Notes: generated by a model from the sequence alone, not told the origin. A stretch of DNA of 64,000 bases from Firmicutes bacterium OM04-13BH (GCA_003481745.1 QULP01000006.1:62001-126000); one strand, 5' to 3'; positions 55,316-64,000 are shown, counted from the first letter of the stretch. Translations and numbers: made by a program.

Positions 55316-55624
55316 TCAGATTAATTCGGAAATAATCAAATCAACCGCTTCATTCTTGCGGCCTATTGCCGCAGCTTTCATGCTTTCAATTTCTTTCTCC
55401 GTCTGTTTTAAAGCTTCGTCTGTGCGTTGCTTTTCGGAGTTCTCTGCAGATTCACGCAATTTTTCCGCCTTCTGCTGTGCTTCAGAAACCATGTCCGCAT
55501 ACAGTTTTTTGGAAGCTTCCTCTGCTTCCTGGGATATTTTTAAGCTCTGACGTTTGGCTTCCTGCACCATTTCATCTGCTTTTTTCTCTGCATCCCTGAT
55601 TTCTTTGATTGTTCCTTCTATCAC
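55316..55624 (-). CDS. ntpH: V/A-type ATPase subunit G/H (peripheral stalk)
   Basis: 102 residues, one continuous charged coiled coil (IKEIRDAEKKADEMVQEAKRQSLKISQEAEEASKKLYADM), the partner of subunit E. First gene of the operon. GTG start 55624 behind AAGGTGG. The operon order is H-I-K-E-C-F-A-B-D. Confidence 0.88.
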   Translation of the reverse strand: MIEGTIKEIRDAEKKADEMVQEAKRQSLKISQEAEEASKKLYADMVSEAQQKAEKLRESAENSEKQRTDEALKQTEKEIESMKAAAIGRKNEAVDLIISELI

Positions 55625-55650
55625 AGTATCACCACCTTCACATATTTTAA

Positions 55651-55679
55651 ATATTACTATGCTTTATGCATTTTGTCAA
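55651..55679 (-). promoter_or_regulatory. Promoter of the ATPase operon
   Basis: TTGACA (55679-55674), 17-base spacer, TAATAT (55656-55651). The spacer contains ATGC-ATAAA-GCAT, resembling the one in the promoter at 59357-59385. Confidence 0.75.
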
Positions 55680-55850
55680 TATTTTAACGTACAAATACAC
55701 ATTTTACATCATTATTTTAGAATAAGCACAACACGCAAGAAAATTCACGTCATACTACCCACCTATTTCTGTATTTTTTTGTATATTTTGCCAATTTCCA
55801 TTCAAAAAATGAAGGTGTTTCTTCTTATTATAAATGTAGTACTTTAGCAC

Positions 55851-55897
55851 AAAAAAATCGCCCTGTATTTATTCAAAAATACAAGGCGATTTTTTTA
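55851..55897. terminator. Terminator upstream of the ATPase operon
   Basis: AAAAAAATCGCC and GGCGATTTTTTT with inner TGTATTT/AAATACA; it works in both directions and ends the transcript of the binding-protein gene after the repeat copy 3. Confidence 0.85.
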
Positions 55898-55927
55898 CTC
55901 TATTTTTTTATCTTTACATTTCGATTG

Positions 55928-56087
55928 TAAAACGAACATTCGCAATCCGCTTCGCTACTTGCTCATGAACGCAGTCGCTTTGCGATCTGTCAGTGGGAGC
56001 TTTCAACTCTCACTGACAGAAGCATCCCCCTCACCCGCCGCTTAGTGCTCTGCGCACTTGAAGCAGGGGAATGCTTATCTGCGTTCA
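55928..56087 (-). repeat. Structured intergenic repeat, copy 3 (full)
   Basis: 160 bases, nearly identical to copy 2, with the same arms GAACGCAG and CTGCGTTC and the same two inner hairpins. CTCTCACTGACAG versus CTCCCACTGACAG gives one G-U pair, and AAGCAGGGG differs in the inner hairpin. It starts 4 bases after the stop of the binding-protein gene, so it is the 3' end of that mRNA. Confidence 0.75.
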
Positions 56088-56091
56088 ATTT

Positions 56092-57351
56092 TTAATCATA
56101 CAAATAATTAGCATACCGCTCATCGGAAATATTTTCTGAATCAATCCATTCCATTCCAGGATTAATACTTTCATCATTTTCCATTCCAAGCGCTGCTCTT
56201 GCTGCTGCTACAACAGTTGCATAGCCCATTCCATAAGCATTTTGTACCAGCACTCCGACTTCTTTTCCAGACTTAATGGCATCTTTTTGTTTCTTTCCCG
56301 CATCGATTCCGACAACTGCCACTTCTTTTCCGGATGCAGAGATTGCATCCAGCACATCCCCTGACACATTTTCATTGGTACAGAAATAGCCTTTTACATC
56401 CGGGAACAATTTTAACACACTTTCTGCCATCTCGCTGACAGAAGTTTCTTCATTTTGATGGGAAATATTTACAATCTCGATATCCGGATATTTTTCTGCA
56501 ATTGTTTCAGTAAAGCCCTGCTCTCTTTCCTGACAGTTCTGAGCACTTTCCACATGCGTCATCACAGCTATTTTCCCACTTCCGCCGATTGTATCTGCAA
56601 GCTTTACAGCAGCTTGTACTCCTGCCTGATAGTTATCCACAACGCAGGTTGCATTGACATTTCCGGTTTTCACTCCAGAATCTAATACAATCACCGGAAT
56701 TCCATTTTCTTCTGCTGCTTCAAGCTGAGCCTGACAGGAATCCATGTCAATTGCAGAAAGGCATAATACATCCGGATTTTCACCAAGCACAGCATCAATA
56801 ATGTTAATCTGATCCTCTACATCTGTTTCATCTGACGGGCCTTCAAAGGTCAGCTTTATTTTGTCATCACCTTTATAACCCAGTTTTTCATTTAAATCAG
56901 CCACTGCTGCGTCCATACCGCGTTTAACCGAAGTCCAGAAACCGTTCTTTGTGCTCTTTACTACCACTGCAATATGACTTCCGGCCTCTAAATTAATTTC
57001 TTCTAAAGAAGTATAATCAATCGAGCTTCCATTTTCACGAAGCTTTTGCATGGTCAAATCATCCTTCATATCATCGTTCTCGGCATCTGTATTTTCTGAC
57101 TCGTCACCTTCTGATTTTGTATCTGTTTTGATGTCGGTTGATACATTCTCTTGATTTTCCGTATTCTCTGCACCTTTTGAGTCTTTTTTTGATGTATCGT
57201 CTTTTTCGTTCTCGTTATCCTTGTCTGTCTTTGTCTCTTTTTCTTCTTTCACACTAGAACTTGCCGCTGTTTCACTCTTCTTGCTCTGGCAGGAAGTTAT
57301 ACTTCCTGTTGCAAGCACTGCACATAATAAAACTGCAACTGCTCTTTTCAT
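56092..57351 (-). CDS. Sugar-type ABC substrate-binding lipoprotein, orphan
   Basis: 419 residues. Lipoprotein signal with LATGSITSCQ (Cys about 21). A very acidic, Lys/Asp/Glu/Thr-rich linker spans about 25-105. The periplasmic-binding fold (about 120-419) has HIAVVVKSTKNGFWTSVKRGMDAA, IPVIVLDSG, DNYQAGVQAA and VVGIDAGKKQKDAI, as in RbsB/LacI-type sugar binders (Peripla_BP_4). No permease or ATPase gene is adjacent. It may serve a transporter elsewhere or a sensor kinase. Confidence 0.87.
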   Translation of the reverse strand: MKRAVAVLLCAVLATGSITSCQSKKSETAASSSVKEEKETKTDKDNENEKDDTSKKDSKGAENTENQENVSTDIKTDTKSEGDESENTDAENDDMKDDLTMQKLRENGSSIDYTSLEEINLEAGSHIAVVVKSTKNGFWTSVKRGMDAAVADLNEKLGYKGDDKIKLTFEGPSDETDVEDQINIIDAVLGENPDVLCLSAIDMDSCQAQLEAAEENGIPVIVLDSGVKTGNVNATCVVDNYQAGVQAAVKLADTIGGSGKIAVMTHVESAQNCQEREQGFTETIAEKYPDIEIVNISHQNEETSVSEMAESVLKLFPDVKGYFCTNENVSGDVLDAISASGKEVAVVGIDAGKKQKDAIKSGKEVGVLVQNAYGMGYATVVAAARAALGMENDESINPGMEWIDSENISDERYANYLYD

Positions 57352-57599
57352 ACACTTTTTCCTCCGCTTTTTTCTCCAGGTGTTTCTATTCTTCTCACTA
57401 CACTATTTTCTCAGCCGATAACTCCTGTTTATATGAGTGAGTTATCAACCAGTTTGTATCCCAACCACGTTTTCATTATACACGAAACAGTTTTTGTGTC
57501 TATAGGTATTTTGTGATAAATTTGTGAAGAAATGCACTAAAGCAGCCAGGTTCAACGTGTAATTAAGCAAAATCGCGTATTTTCATTTATTTCATGCTG

Positions 57600-58274
57600 T
57601 CAAGCTACCGGAAAATGCTCCGGCGTCGGAAGTTCAAACTTCATCTGTTTTTTCGTAATCGGATGCGCAAAATTTAACTTATACGCACAGAGCGCAATCT
57701 GCACCCATTCCTTTGCTCCGACAAATTCCGGATTGTACTTGGTATCTCCATAAAGTGGAAATCCTGCATTAGCAGTCTGAACACGAATTTGATGATGCCG
57801 TCCGGTAAACAGATGGATCTCCACCAATGCCATTTCATCTTTTTCTTTTAACACCTGATACTCCAGTGCTGCCTTCTTCTTTCCTGCCTCAGATTCTTTT
57901 GCAATTCTCGACGTATTCTTTTTTGCATCTTTTATCATCCAGTCTTCTAATCTGCCACTCTTTTTTTCCGGTATCTTAGATGTCACAGCCAGATAATACT
58001 TATCCATCTTTCCGTCCTGCATTTGTTTATTCAATCCCGCCGCTGATTTTTTATTCTTTGCAAAAACAAGGATTCCCTCAACCGGCTGATCCAACCGATG
58101 AATCACCGCAAGATACAGCGGCTCTTTTTTTCTCGCCAGATATCCGAGCAGGGCATGCTCCATATCCTGACTTCCAACCTGTCTGCTCTGCACCGGCATG
58201 CCCGCTGGTTTATGACAAACCAGTAAATCCTTGTCTTCATAAAGAATTGTGTCCTCAATTACTGTATATCCCAT
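57600..58274 (-). CDS. RluA-family pseudouridine synthase
   Basis: 224 residues. The catalytic motif VIHRLDQPVEGILVFAKNKKSA holds the nucleophilic Asp. LLVCHKPAGMPVQS is the N-terminal family motif, and TGRHHQIRVQTANAGFPLYGDTKY the C-terminal one. It isomerizes uridine in rRNA or tRNA. There is no S4 domain, so it is nearer RluA/TruC than RluB/D. RNA target unknown. Confidence 0.9.
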   Translation of the reverse strand: MGYTVIEDTILYEDKDLLVCHKPAGMPVQSRQVGSQDMEHALLGYLARKKEPLYLAVIHRLDQPVEGILVFAKNKKSAAGLNKQMQDGKMDKYYLAVTSKIPEKKSGRLEDWMIKDAKKNTSRIAKESEAGKKKAALEYQVLKEKDEMALVEIHLFTGRHHQIRVQTANAGFPLYGDTKYNPEFVGAKEWVQIALCAYKLNFAHPITKKQMKFELPTPEHFPVA

Positions 58275-58335
58275 TTTATTTTTCCTCGTCTTTCCGTCTC
58301 CTTAATGTATTCTGAAAATTTTATTCTTCTGCGCA

Positions 58336-58393
58336 CACAAGGACAACCGCCATACCTTCAACTTTTTTCAGATACAACGGTTGCCCTAATGAT
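58336..58393 (-). other. Large hairpin upstream of the pseudouridine synthase gene
   Basis: On the minus strand GGGCAACCG (58383-58375 area) pairs with CGGTTGTCC, extended by GTATC/GGTAT. No T-run follows, so it is rather a leader structure than a terminator. The stretch 58394-58824 beyond is very AT-rich, without a visible gene. Confidence 0.4.
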
Positions 58394-58824
58394 GTTCTGC
58401 GTTATTCAATTTTAATAATTCCTCTCTTTTTTATTATTTGTATTGTTATTTTTTATTTAACACTAATACCTGTTCTTATAAAAAATTTGGAATGATAATT
58501 GGTTATTTAGTTCCTCTTAATTTTATTTTACTATATTCAATTATCAAATGAAATATCTTTTCCGGTTTCTCTCTTTATTCCCCATTTTACAACTTTTATT
58601 TTCTTTTCTTAGAATATAGATTGGATTTCTTTACATCCTTACTTTTTATTCTTAGAAAGTTAAAATAATATTGCTGAAAGTTCATATCATCTATATTGAT
58701 AATAAAAAGCTTCTTTCAAATATCCCGCGCATTTGTTTTCAAAACATTTCTTTATATATTTTTTCTTGATATGAAGTTCTCAGGAAATCAAAACAAATAT
58801 TTTCGATTATAAGTATATAAATAT

Positions 58825-59139
58825 CTATAGATACCAACTGATTAAAACCGACTTTCTATTTTTTACTCTATCTTTGTTTTTCTTGATTTCATACCTTTGA
58901 AGGATATATAAATACTCTGTTTTTTCAAAATATATTTCTTTACATATATCTTGAAACCTTTTTATCATCTTTTGTGGTAATGATTCAATATGAGGACATT
59001 TTTGATATTTTACCTGATTTTTATTTTTAAAATCTTATTTTGGAATTTCTGAAAATTTCCTAATGGAAATCAGGTCTTTCTTAGGGAACTATGCCTTACC
59101 ACTCTCATACTGATAATTTGTTGTCTCTGTTATTTCCAA
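58825..59139 (-). pseudogene. Decayed small gene of unknown family
   Basis: One frame starts at TTG 59139 behind a perfect AAGGAGGT (spacing 8) and reads 105 codons to TAG 58825, interrupted by TAG after MEITETTNYQYESGKA and by TAA about 18 codons later. The third part (KYQKCPHIESLPQKMIKRFQ, then DICKEIYFEKTEYLYILQRY) has normal coding character. With its own promoter at 59357-59385 it looks like a decayed gene. Alternatively the first 16 codons are a separate peptide. Confidence 0.35.
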
Positions 59140-59356
59140 TGGACGTTACCTCCTTATCAATATTTCACGATTCCACCTTTTACTTTATCCTTAGTACTTC
59201 TCTAATTATGATTTATTCCTATTATATACTCTCCATACACTTAAGGAAAAATGATAACTATCGTTTGTACCTTGTAGCCAACTTCCTAAATAGATTTCTC
59301 TTCTCAATATCTAGGAATTGGTTATGTAGTAATTGGTGTTTTCTTTTGATGGTTAT

Positions 59357-59385
59357 ATATTACCATGCTAAAGCATATTTGTCAA
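59357..59385 (-). promoter_or_regulatory. Strong promoter in the AT-rich stretch
   Basis: TTGACA (59385-59380), 17-base spacer, TAATAT (59362-59357). The spacer holds the palindrome ATGCTTTAGCAT. The leader runs about 220 bases to the ribosome site at 59142-59153. Confidence 0.6.
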
Positions 59386-59537
59386 TATATTTTTTATAAA
59401 AAGTTTTATTTTTAGTAATTTATTTTTTATTTGATTTTTATTGCTGTAAATTGTGGATTATTTTTTAAATTATATATACAATTTATTTTATATCTAATCT
59501 TTCGAGCAATTACGGCAATAGCTCTATAATTCCACAG

Positions 59538-59591
59538 TAAAGCGGACATTCGCAATCCGCTTCGCTACTTGCTCATGAACGCAGTCGCTTT
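59538..59591 (-). repeat. Structured intergenic repeat, copy 4 (partial)
   Basis: 54 bases identical to copy 2 from TAAAGCGGACATTCGC to GAACGCAGTCGCTTT. The rest of the repeat is replaced by the terminator of the hydratase gene. Confidence 0.7.
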
Positions 59592-59641
59592 GAGTTAAAA
59601 AGAGGATGCCATTCTCACAGCATCCCCTTTTTAACTCAAAG
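59588..59641 (-). terminator. Terminator of the hydratase gene, fused to repeat copy 4
   Basis: CTTTGAGTTAAAAAGAGGATGC and its complement form a stem of about 20 pairs with a 10-base loop, 3 bases after the stop codon. Confidence 0.8.
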
Positions 59642-59644
59642 TAG

Positions 59645-61933
59645 TTATCCTCTATAATAGTTGATTAAACAGCCTTTCAAGATAATCTCTCTCTCATCAT
59701 CTGTCAAATCGCCTAATTTTAATGTAAATTCTTTTAATTCATCACCAACTGCATAAGCCTTGATTTCGTCCCATTTTTCTTCTACTGCCTGACGAATCTG
59801 CGGAACAAAGATATAATCTTTATTCTTAAACGGCAGTTCTCCGTCTGGAATCAAGAATGGAAGCATACCCCAGTTAATCAAATTGGAACGGTAACGTTTG
59901 GTTGCATACTCGTTTGCAATATTTGCCCATCCTCCTAATACTTTCTGACAGGATGCCGCCTGCTCTCTGGCAGAGCCGTCACCAGGTTTCACTGCAAAAA
60001 TGGTACTTCCGATTCCGGTGTTTTCACTGTTCATGTCCGGGAAAGAGTCCTTAATCTTATCCCATACCGGTTTTAATTCTGCAACTGCTTCTAATGGGCA
60101 GTTTCCTTCTTCTCTTGCTTTTTCCGCTTTCTGGACTTCTTTTGCAAGAGGAACATAATCCGGGTCTTTTCTTGATAATGCAAATTCAGCCAGTTTCAGT
60201 GGATTAGAACGGAAAGAAGAAGTTTCGCCGGATGGAATCAGTTCATCCGTTGTTGTAACCGGGTCATGAATTTCAGAAATTACTTTCAATACCAGATTAT
60301 CGGTCAGTGCACACATTTCCGGCCAGTCTTTGATATTTGGACCAAACTGAATTTCTGTGTTCGGGTCTGCTATACCCTTGCTGTCAAAGACTCTGTTTTC
60401 ATAAATTGTCTTATCAAAGAAATAACGCGGTTTCGTATATTTTACATCAAAATCCGCTGCTGAAGTCAGGTACCCCTTATTTGCTGCAGTTGCTGCAATG
60501 GAACGTGCATCCATCAAAGCGACAGAAGAAATCTGACCATTTTGAATCTTAGAACCTTCACGATTCGGGAAGTTTCTGGTAGAGTGACGAATACTAAGCG
60601 CATTGTTTGCCGGTGTATCTCCAGCTCCAAAGCAAGGACCACAAAATGCTGTTTTTACAACTGCCCCCGTCTGCATTAAAGAAGCCAGCACACCATTTTT
60701 TGCAAGTTCCACATAGATCGGGGTACTTGCCGGATAAATGCTTAAGGTAAAGGCATCCGAACCAATGCTTGCACCTTTTAAGATATCAGCTGCATCACAG
60801 ATATTTTCAAATCCACCACCTGCACAGCCTGCAATAATTCCCTGCTCCACATAAAGTTTTCCGTCACGAACTTTATCTTTTAAAGTAAATGGAATCTTGC
60901 CGTCCAGACTAATCTGGGCTTTCTTCTCAACATCATCTAAAATATCATATAAGTTTGCATTTAATTCATCAATGGTATAAGTGTTGCTCGGGTGGAACGG
61001 CATTGCAATCATCGGTTTTACCTGACTTAAATCCACATAAACCATGCCGTCATAGTAAGTCACTGCGCCCGGCGCAAGCTCTTTATATTCTTCACTTCTT
61101 CCATGAACCTCATAGAACTCTTTAATCTTATCATCCGTTACCCAGATAGAAGACAGACAGGTTGTCTCGGTTGTCATAACGTCAATTCCGATTCTGAAAT
61201 CTGCACTTAAATTTGCAACTCCAGGTCCGACAAACTCCATTACTTTATTTTTTACATAACCATTTGCAAATACTGCTCCGATAATTGCAAGTGCCACATC
61301 CTGTGGTCCAACACCCGGAATCGGTTTTCCGGTCAAATAAACACCGACAACCTGCGGACGACGAATATCATAAGTTTTAGAAAGTAACTGCTTTACCAGC
61401 TCTGGTCCGCCCTCTCCCATTGCCATTGTACCAAGCGCACCATAGCGTGTGTGACTGTCAGAACCAAGAATCATTTTTCCACCGCCTGCAAGCATTTCTC
61501 TTGCAAACTGATGAATGACTGCCTGATGGGGCGGTACATACATTCCACCATAACGTTTTGCGCAGGTAAGTCCAAACATATGGTCATCTTCATTGATTGT
61601 TCCACCGACCGCACAAAGAGAATTGTGACAGTTTGTCAGCACATAAGGAATCGGGAATTTTTCCAGTCCTGAAGCTCTCGCCGTCTGGATAATTCCTACG
61701 AAAGTAATATCATGAGAAGTCAATTTATCAAATTTAATCTGTAAATCATCCATATTGCCGGATGTATTATGTTTTTCAAGAATTGAATATGCAATTGTCT
61801 CTTTGGAAGCTTCTTCTTTGGAAACAGGTGCTTTGCCTGTCAAATTTGCAATTACTGCTGATGCATCTTTATTATCTTCTACAATTTCTGTGCCGTTTAC
61901 CAGCCATGCACCGCCATTATACAACTTAACCAT
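59645..61933 (-). CDS. Aconitase-family hydratase (YbhJ-like)
   Basis: 762 residues from ATG 61933 (GGAG, spacing about 7). An aconitase-superfamily protein: [23 protein letters not shown] is the conserved domain-1 motif, [32 protein letters not shown] gives two cluster cysteines and the substrate-binding Arg segment, and [18 protein letters not shown] gives the third cysteine in place of GSCTN. The C-terminal swivel domain is at about 560-762. The divergent motifs resemble E. coli YbhJ rather than AcnA/AcnB; the substrate is therefore open. Confidence 0.82.
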   Translation of the reverse strand: MVKLYNGGAWLVNGTEIVEDNKDASAVIANLTGKAPVSKEEASKETIAYSILEKHNTSGNMDDLQIKFDKLTSHDITFVGIIQTARASGLEKFPIPYVLTNCHNSLCAVGGTINEDDHMFGLTCAKRYGGMYVPPHQAVIHQFAREMLAGGGKMILGSDSHTRYGALGTMAMGEGGPELVKQLLSKTYDIRRPQVVGVYLTGKPIPGVGPQDVALAIIGAVFANGYVKNKVMEFVGPGVANLSADFRIGIDVMTTETTCLSSIWVTDDKIKEFYEVHGRSEEYKELAPGAVTYYDGMVYVDLSQVKPMIAMPFHPSNTYTIDELNANLYDILDDVEKKAQISLDGKIPFTLKDKVRDGKLYVEQGIIAGCAGGGFENICDAADILKGASIGSDAFTLSIYPASTPIYVELAKNGVLASLMQTGAVVKTAFCGPCFGAGDTPANNALSIRHSTRNFPNREGSKIQNGQISSVALMDARSIAATAANKGYLTSAADFDVKYTKPRYFFDKTIYENRVFDSKGIADPNTEIQFGPNIKDWPEMCALTDNLVLKVISEIHDPVTTTDELIPSGETSSFRSNPLKLAEFALSRKDPDYVPLAKEVQKAEKAREEGNCPLEAVAELKPVWDKIKDSFPDMNSENTGIGSTIFAVKPGDGSAREQAASCQKVLGGWANIANEYATKRYRSNLINWGMLPFLIPDGELPFKNKDYIFVPQIRQAVEEKWDEIKAYAVGDELKEFTLKLGDLTDDEREIILKGCLINYYRG

Positions 61934-61965
61934 AACCATACTCCTTCATTATTATTGGTGTATTT

Positions 61966-62145
61966 TACTAGTGAACTACCCATCTTCTATATGTAATGGG
62001 CTTCTAAGGAGCTGACGCTCCCATTTAAGAAGTCTGATATTTAAGTTTCCACCTAACCAATCAGGCAATCCTTATTTTTACAGGCGTGTCCACCTCGCCT
62101 CTGCTGTATAGGATATTCCTATCCACAACACTACTTTTACGCTCT
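61966..62145 (-). ncRNA. Structured RNA leader upstream of the hydratase gene
   Basis: From a start near 62140 the transcript has hairpins ATAGGA/TCCTAT, AGGCG/CGCCT (loop AGGTGGACA), CTTCTTAA..GGGAGC/GCTCC..TTAGAAG, and CCCAT/ATGGG, closed by AGTAGTG against CACTAGT. No terminator follows, so it continues into the hydratase mRNA. It could be a cis-regulatory leader, or a known class such as 6S or raiA RNA; I cannot decide by eye. Confidence 0.55.
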
Positions 62146-62146
62146 A

Positions 62147-62175
62147 ATTATAAATTTTATTACGGTAAAATGCAA
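62147..62175 (-). promoter_or_regulatory. Promoter of the structured leader
   Basis: TTGCAT (62175-62170), 17-base spacer, TATAAT (62152-62147). The palindrome AAATGCTTGCATTT overlaps the -35. Confidence 0.7.
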
Positions 62176-62240
62176 GCATTTTATCACTTTATTGTATGAA
62201 TTTAATTGTATACATGAGTGCACGTATTCTTTTAAAGCAT

Positions 62241-62282
62241 AAAAAAATACTTCCCGACTTTTTTATCAGGAAGTACTTTTCT
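62241..62282 (-). terminator. Terminator of the PucR-type regulator gene
   Basis: AAGTACTTCCTGA and TCGGGAAGTATT pair on the minus strand, followed by T7. Confidence 0.85.
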
Positions 62283-62347
62283 TATTTTCTATCGTGAATT
62301 ACTTGGCTGCAAGCAACCAAGCTTTTCGCTTAAATCAGGAAACTATA

Positions 62348-63433
62348 TCAGTCCTGATTGTTCATAAAATCCATGTAACTGGAAACCATAAGCGCAATCT
62401 TAAAGGTCAATGCGTCATCAAATACACGGATATCAAGTCCGGTGCTTTTCTGGATTTTCTCTAAACGGTACACCAGAGTATTTCTGTGCAGGAAGAGCTG
62501 TCTTGATGTCTCGGAAATATTTAAGTTATTATCAAAGAATTTATTAATGGTATTTAAGGTTTCATCATCCAGAGATTCCGGAAGCTTTCCACCAAATACT
62601 TCTTTCATGAACATTTCACACAGAGGCATTGGAAGCTGATAAATCAGACGACCGATTCCAAGATTATTGTAACCTACAATATTTTTTTCCACATAGAAAA
62701 TTTTTCCTACATCAAGTGCCATCTTTGCCTCTTTGTAAGAGCGGGATACATCTTTAATTTCATGGATGATATTTCCATAAGAAACTCTCGCTTTTGCCAT
62801 CGCCTCAGAATTGAGCATATCTACAATCATTCTTGCAATCGCTTCGATGGATTCATAATCGTCGCTCTCTTCCAGATTACGCACAATAATAATATTTTTC
62901 TCATCAATTGCCGTAATAAAATCATTGCTTCTTGAAATAAACATATTTTTCAGGATTTCAATCGCATCCTGATCTTTCTCGTTTCTTATTTCAACCAGAA
63001 TAACCACACGTTTTGCTTCTACCGGAATGTGCAATTTTTTTGCTCTGTTATAGACATCCACAAGAAGAAGATTGTCAAGAATCAAATTCTGAATAAAGTT
63101 TGATTTATCAAAACGCTCTTTATAAGCCACAATCAGATTCTGAATCTCCGCAACTGCAACACGCCCAATCATATATGTGTCTTCGTTTCCACCTTTTGCA
63201 ATCAATATAAATTCGACAGTCTGACCATCATAAATTTTGAAGAAATGATACCCCCTTATGACCTGGCTATCTGCCATAGATTCCACAAAACTGGATATAT
63301 CCCCAAAATCCTCATCTTCTATCGGAAAAGTAGTTGAATTTACTTTGCCGTCTACGTCCATCACACATAAATCAATTCTTGTTATGCTTCTCAATTCATC
63401 CAGTGTCTTTTGTATCACCTGACTTGATATCAT
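62348..63433 (-). CDS. PucR/CdaR-type transcriptional regulator
   Basis: 361 residues. The N-terminal part (about 1-130) resembles the sugar-diacid recognition domain (SSQVIQKTLDELRSITRIDLCVMDVDGKVNSTTF). A GGDEF-like middle is at about 140-260. The C-terminal PucR helix-turn-helix reads FFDNNLNISETSRQLFLHRNTLVYRLEKIQKSTGLDIRVFDDALTFKIAL. Such proteins activate neighbouring catabolic genes in response to an organic acid. The hydratase gene directly downstream is a plausible target. Confidence 0.85.
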   Translation of the reverse strand: MISSQVIQKTLDELRSITRIDLCVMDVDGKVNSTTFPIEDEDFGDISSFVESMADSQVIRGYHFFKIYDGQTVEFILIAKGGNEDTYMIGRVAVAEIQNLIVAYKERFDKSNFIQNLILDNLLLVDVYNRAKKLHIPVEAKRVVILVEIRNEKDQDAIEILKNMFISRSNDFITAIDEKNIIIVRNLEESDDYESIEAIARMIVDMLNSEAMAKARVSYGNIIHEIKDVSRSYKEAKMALDVGKIFYVEKNIVGYNNLGIGRLIYQLPMPLCEMFMKEVFGGKLPESLDDETLNTINKFFDNNLNISETSRQLFLHRNTLVYRLEKIQKSTGLDIRVFDDALTFKIALMVSSYMDFMNNQD

Positions 63434-63484
63434 ATTGTATCCTCTTTTCTCTGTATTTTTATAAGTTTCTGTCGCCGTAAAACC

Positions 63485-63510
63485 ACATGCCTTTCGGCGT
63501 GTGGTAGTTC
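63485..63510 (-). other. GAAA-capped hairpin in the leader of the regulator gene
   Basis: ACCACACGCC-GAAA-GGCATGTGGT forms a 10-bp stem on the minus strand, followed by TTTTACGG, about 55 bases upstream of the regulator's start. Confidence 0.45.
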
Positions 63511-63655
63511 ACATCAAAATGCATATTATCACAAAAAAACTTTTCGTTATTTTTTATATAATATCTTATTTTACTAAAATTTGCAAGAAATCCAACAGTT
63601 TTTTGAACTGCCCCAACCGACTAATGCGGATGGGGTTTTCTGCTCTATAGTAGAT

Positions 63656-63688
63656 AAAAAAACTGCTGCGGAATTTCCGCAGCAGCTT
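63656..63688 (-). terminator. Terminator of the sugar ABC ATPase gene
   Basis: AAGCTGCTGCGG and CCGCAGCAGTTTTTTT pair on the minus strand with a T-run. Confidence 0.85.
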
Positions 63689-63711
63689 GAATTATCGTGA
63701 ATAACGAACAA

Positions 63712-64000
63712 TTAGTTAGCGATAACCAGTTCTGTTTCTTTATCAAATACATGAATTTTTTCCATATCCAGAGCGAATTTAACTTTATCACCTGTTCTGG
63801 CAGTTGTACGAGGATTTACTCTTGCTGTCAGATGGAATCCTTCGATATCGAAGTATAAGTAAACTTCAGCACCAAGTAATTCATAAACAGTGATGTCACC
63901 TTCGATTACGCTTTCTGGATGAGCAGCGATAGCCATCTGTTCGTCAGATACATGTTCCGGACGAATACCAAGAACAACAGTTTTTCCATCATATCCGCCG
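63712..64000 (-). CDS. Sugar ABC transporter ATPase, C-terminal part (UgpC/MsmX type)
   Basis: The last 95 codons of a gene that continues past the window. GKTVVLGIRPEHVSDEQM and ESVIEGDITVYELLGAEVYLYF are the C-terminal regulatory (TOBE/MOP) domain of MalK/UgpC/MsmX ATPases, with VNPRTTARTGDKVKFALDMEKIHVFDKETE at the end. MsmX-type ATPases often serve several sugar transporters, including ones with orphan binding proteins like that at 56-57 kb (inference). The nucleotide-binding domain is outside the window. Confidence 0.88.
   Translation of the reverse strand, partial: GGYDGKTVVLGIRPEHVSDEQMAIAAHPESVIEGDITVYELLGAEVYLYFDIEGFHLTARVNPRTTARTGDKVKFALDMEKIHVFDKETELVIAN

Noticed and set aside
59091..59399. 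Plus-strand 102-codon frame in the AT-rich stretch
   Set aside because: No ribosome site, antisense to the better supported decayed gene and its promoter; hydrophobic only because of the T-rich strand.

Overview
The window looks like a piece of the chromosome of a spore-forming, AT-rich gut Clostridium relative, most likely family Lachnospiraceae. The reasons are a spoIIID gene, a V/A-type (Ntp) ATPase operon, strong AAGGAGG ribosome sites, several TTG/GTG starts, MobQ/MobV mobilizable elements and Bce-like peptide-sensing modules. All identifications come from reading the sequence; no database search or alignment program was run. Nearly all host genes lie on the minus strand.

Region 1 (1-9.4 kb) is accessory. 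It holds a small DUF6061-like gene, a complete Bce-like module (response regulator, kinase without a membrane segment, ABC ATPase, FtsX-like permease), and then the debris of an old mobilizable element. The debris is a relaxase N-terminus fused to a membrane protein, a cut-off AAA ATPase and a frameshifted TnpV. A four-gene XRE/membrane/YhfC-protease operon and three small genes complete it.

Region 2 (9.3-17.5 kb) has a second copy of the DUF6061-like gene, a MarR/MATE pair with a palindromic operator over its promoter, and a mobilizable element. That element has a MobQ relaxase whose 3' third is overprinted by two other reading frames with their own ribosome sites, an oriT with the TAAGTGCGCCC nick core, Xis, an XRE regulator with palindromic operators, and a tyrosine integrase.

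Region 3 (18.1-26.9 kb) is a second integrative mobilizable element inserted at the 3' end of guaA. Imperfect direct repeats and matching integrase arm-type sites mark both ends. It carries MobV relaxase, a RepA-like ATPase, a relaxosome protein, integrase, Xis, a repressor with four operator repeats, TnpV, and a resistance cargo: an ABC-F protein behind a transcription attenuator, and a lincosamide nucleotidyltransferase.

Region 4 (26.9-46.8 kb) is host chromosome: guaA, a cation-efflux gene behind a NiCo (czcD) riboswitch, a MATE exporter, YwqG-like protein, a cell-surface protein, deoxyinosine glycosylase, spoIIID, cysteine desulfidase, a second Bce-like module, an AAA ATPase that stops early, an XRE regulator and a GH3 beta-glucosidase.

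Region 5 (46.8-64 kb) has the nine-gene ATPase operon, whose rotor subunit carries Na+-ligand residues. It is followed by an orphan sugar-binding lipoprotein, an RluA-type pseudouridine synthase, an AT-rich stretch with a decayed gene, an aconitase-family hydratase preceded by a structured RNA leader, a PucR-type regulator and the end of a sugar ABC ATPase.

A structured intergenic repeat of about 70-160 bp recurs four times, with a fifth short fragment, always in the same orientation relative to the neighbouring genes. The most interesting items are this repeat, the triple-gene overprinting in the relaxase, the structured leader of the hydratase gene, and the ABC-F attenuator with a four-codon leader peptide.
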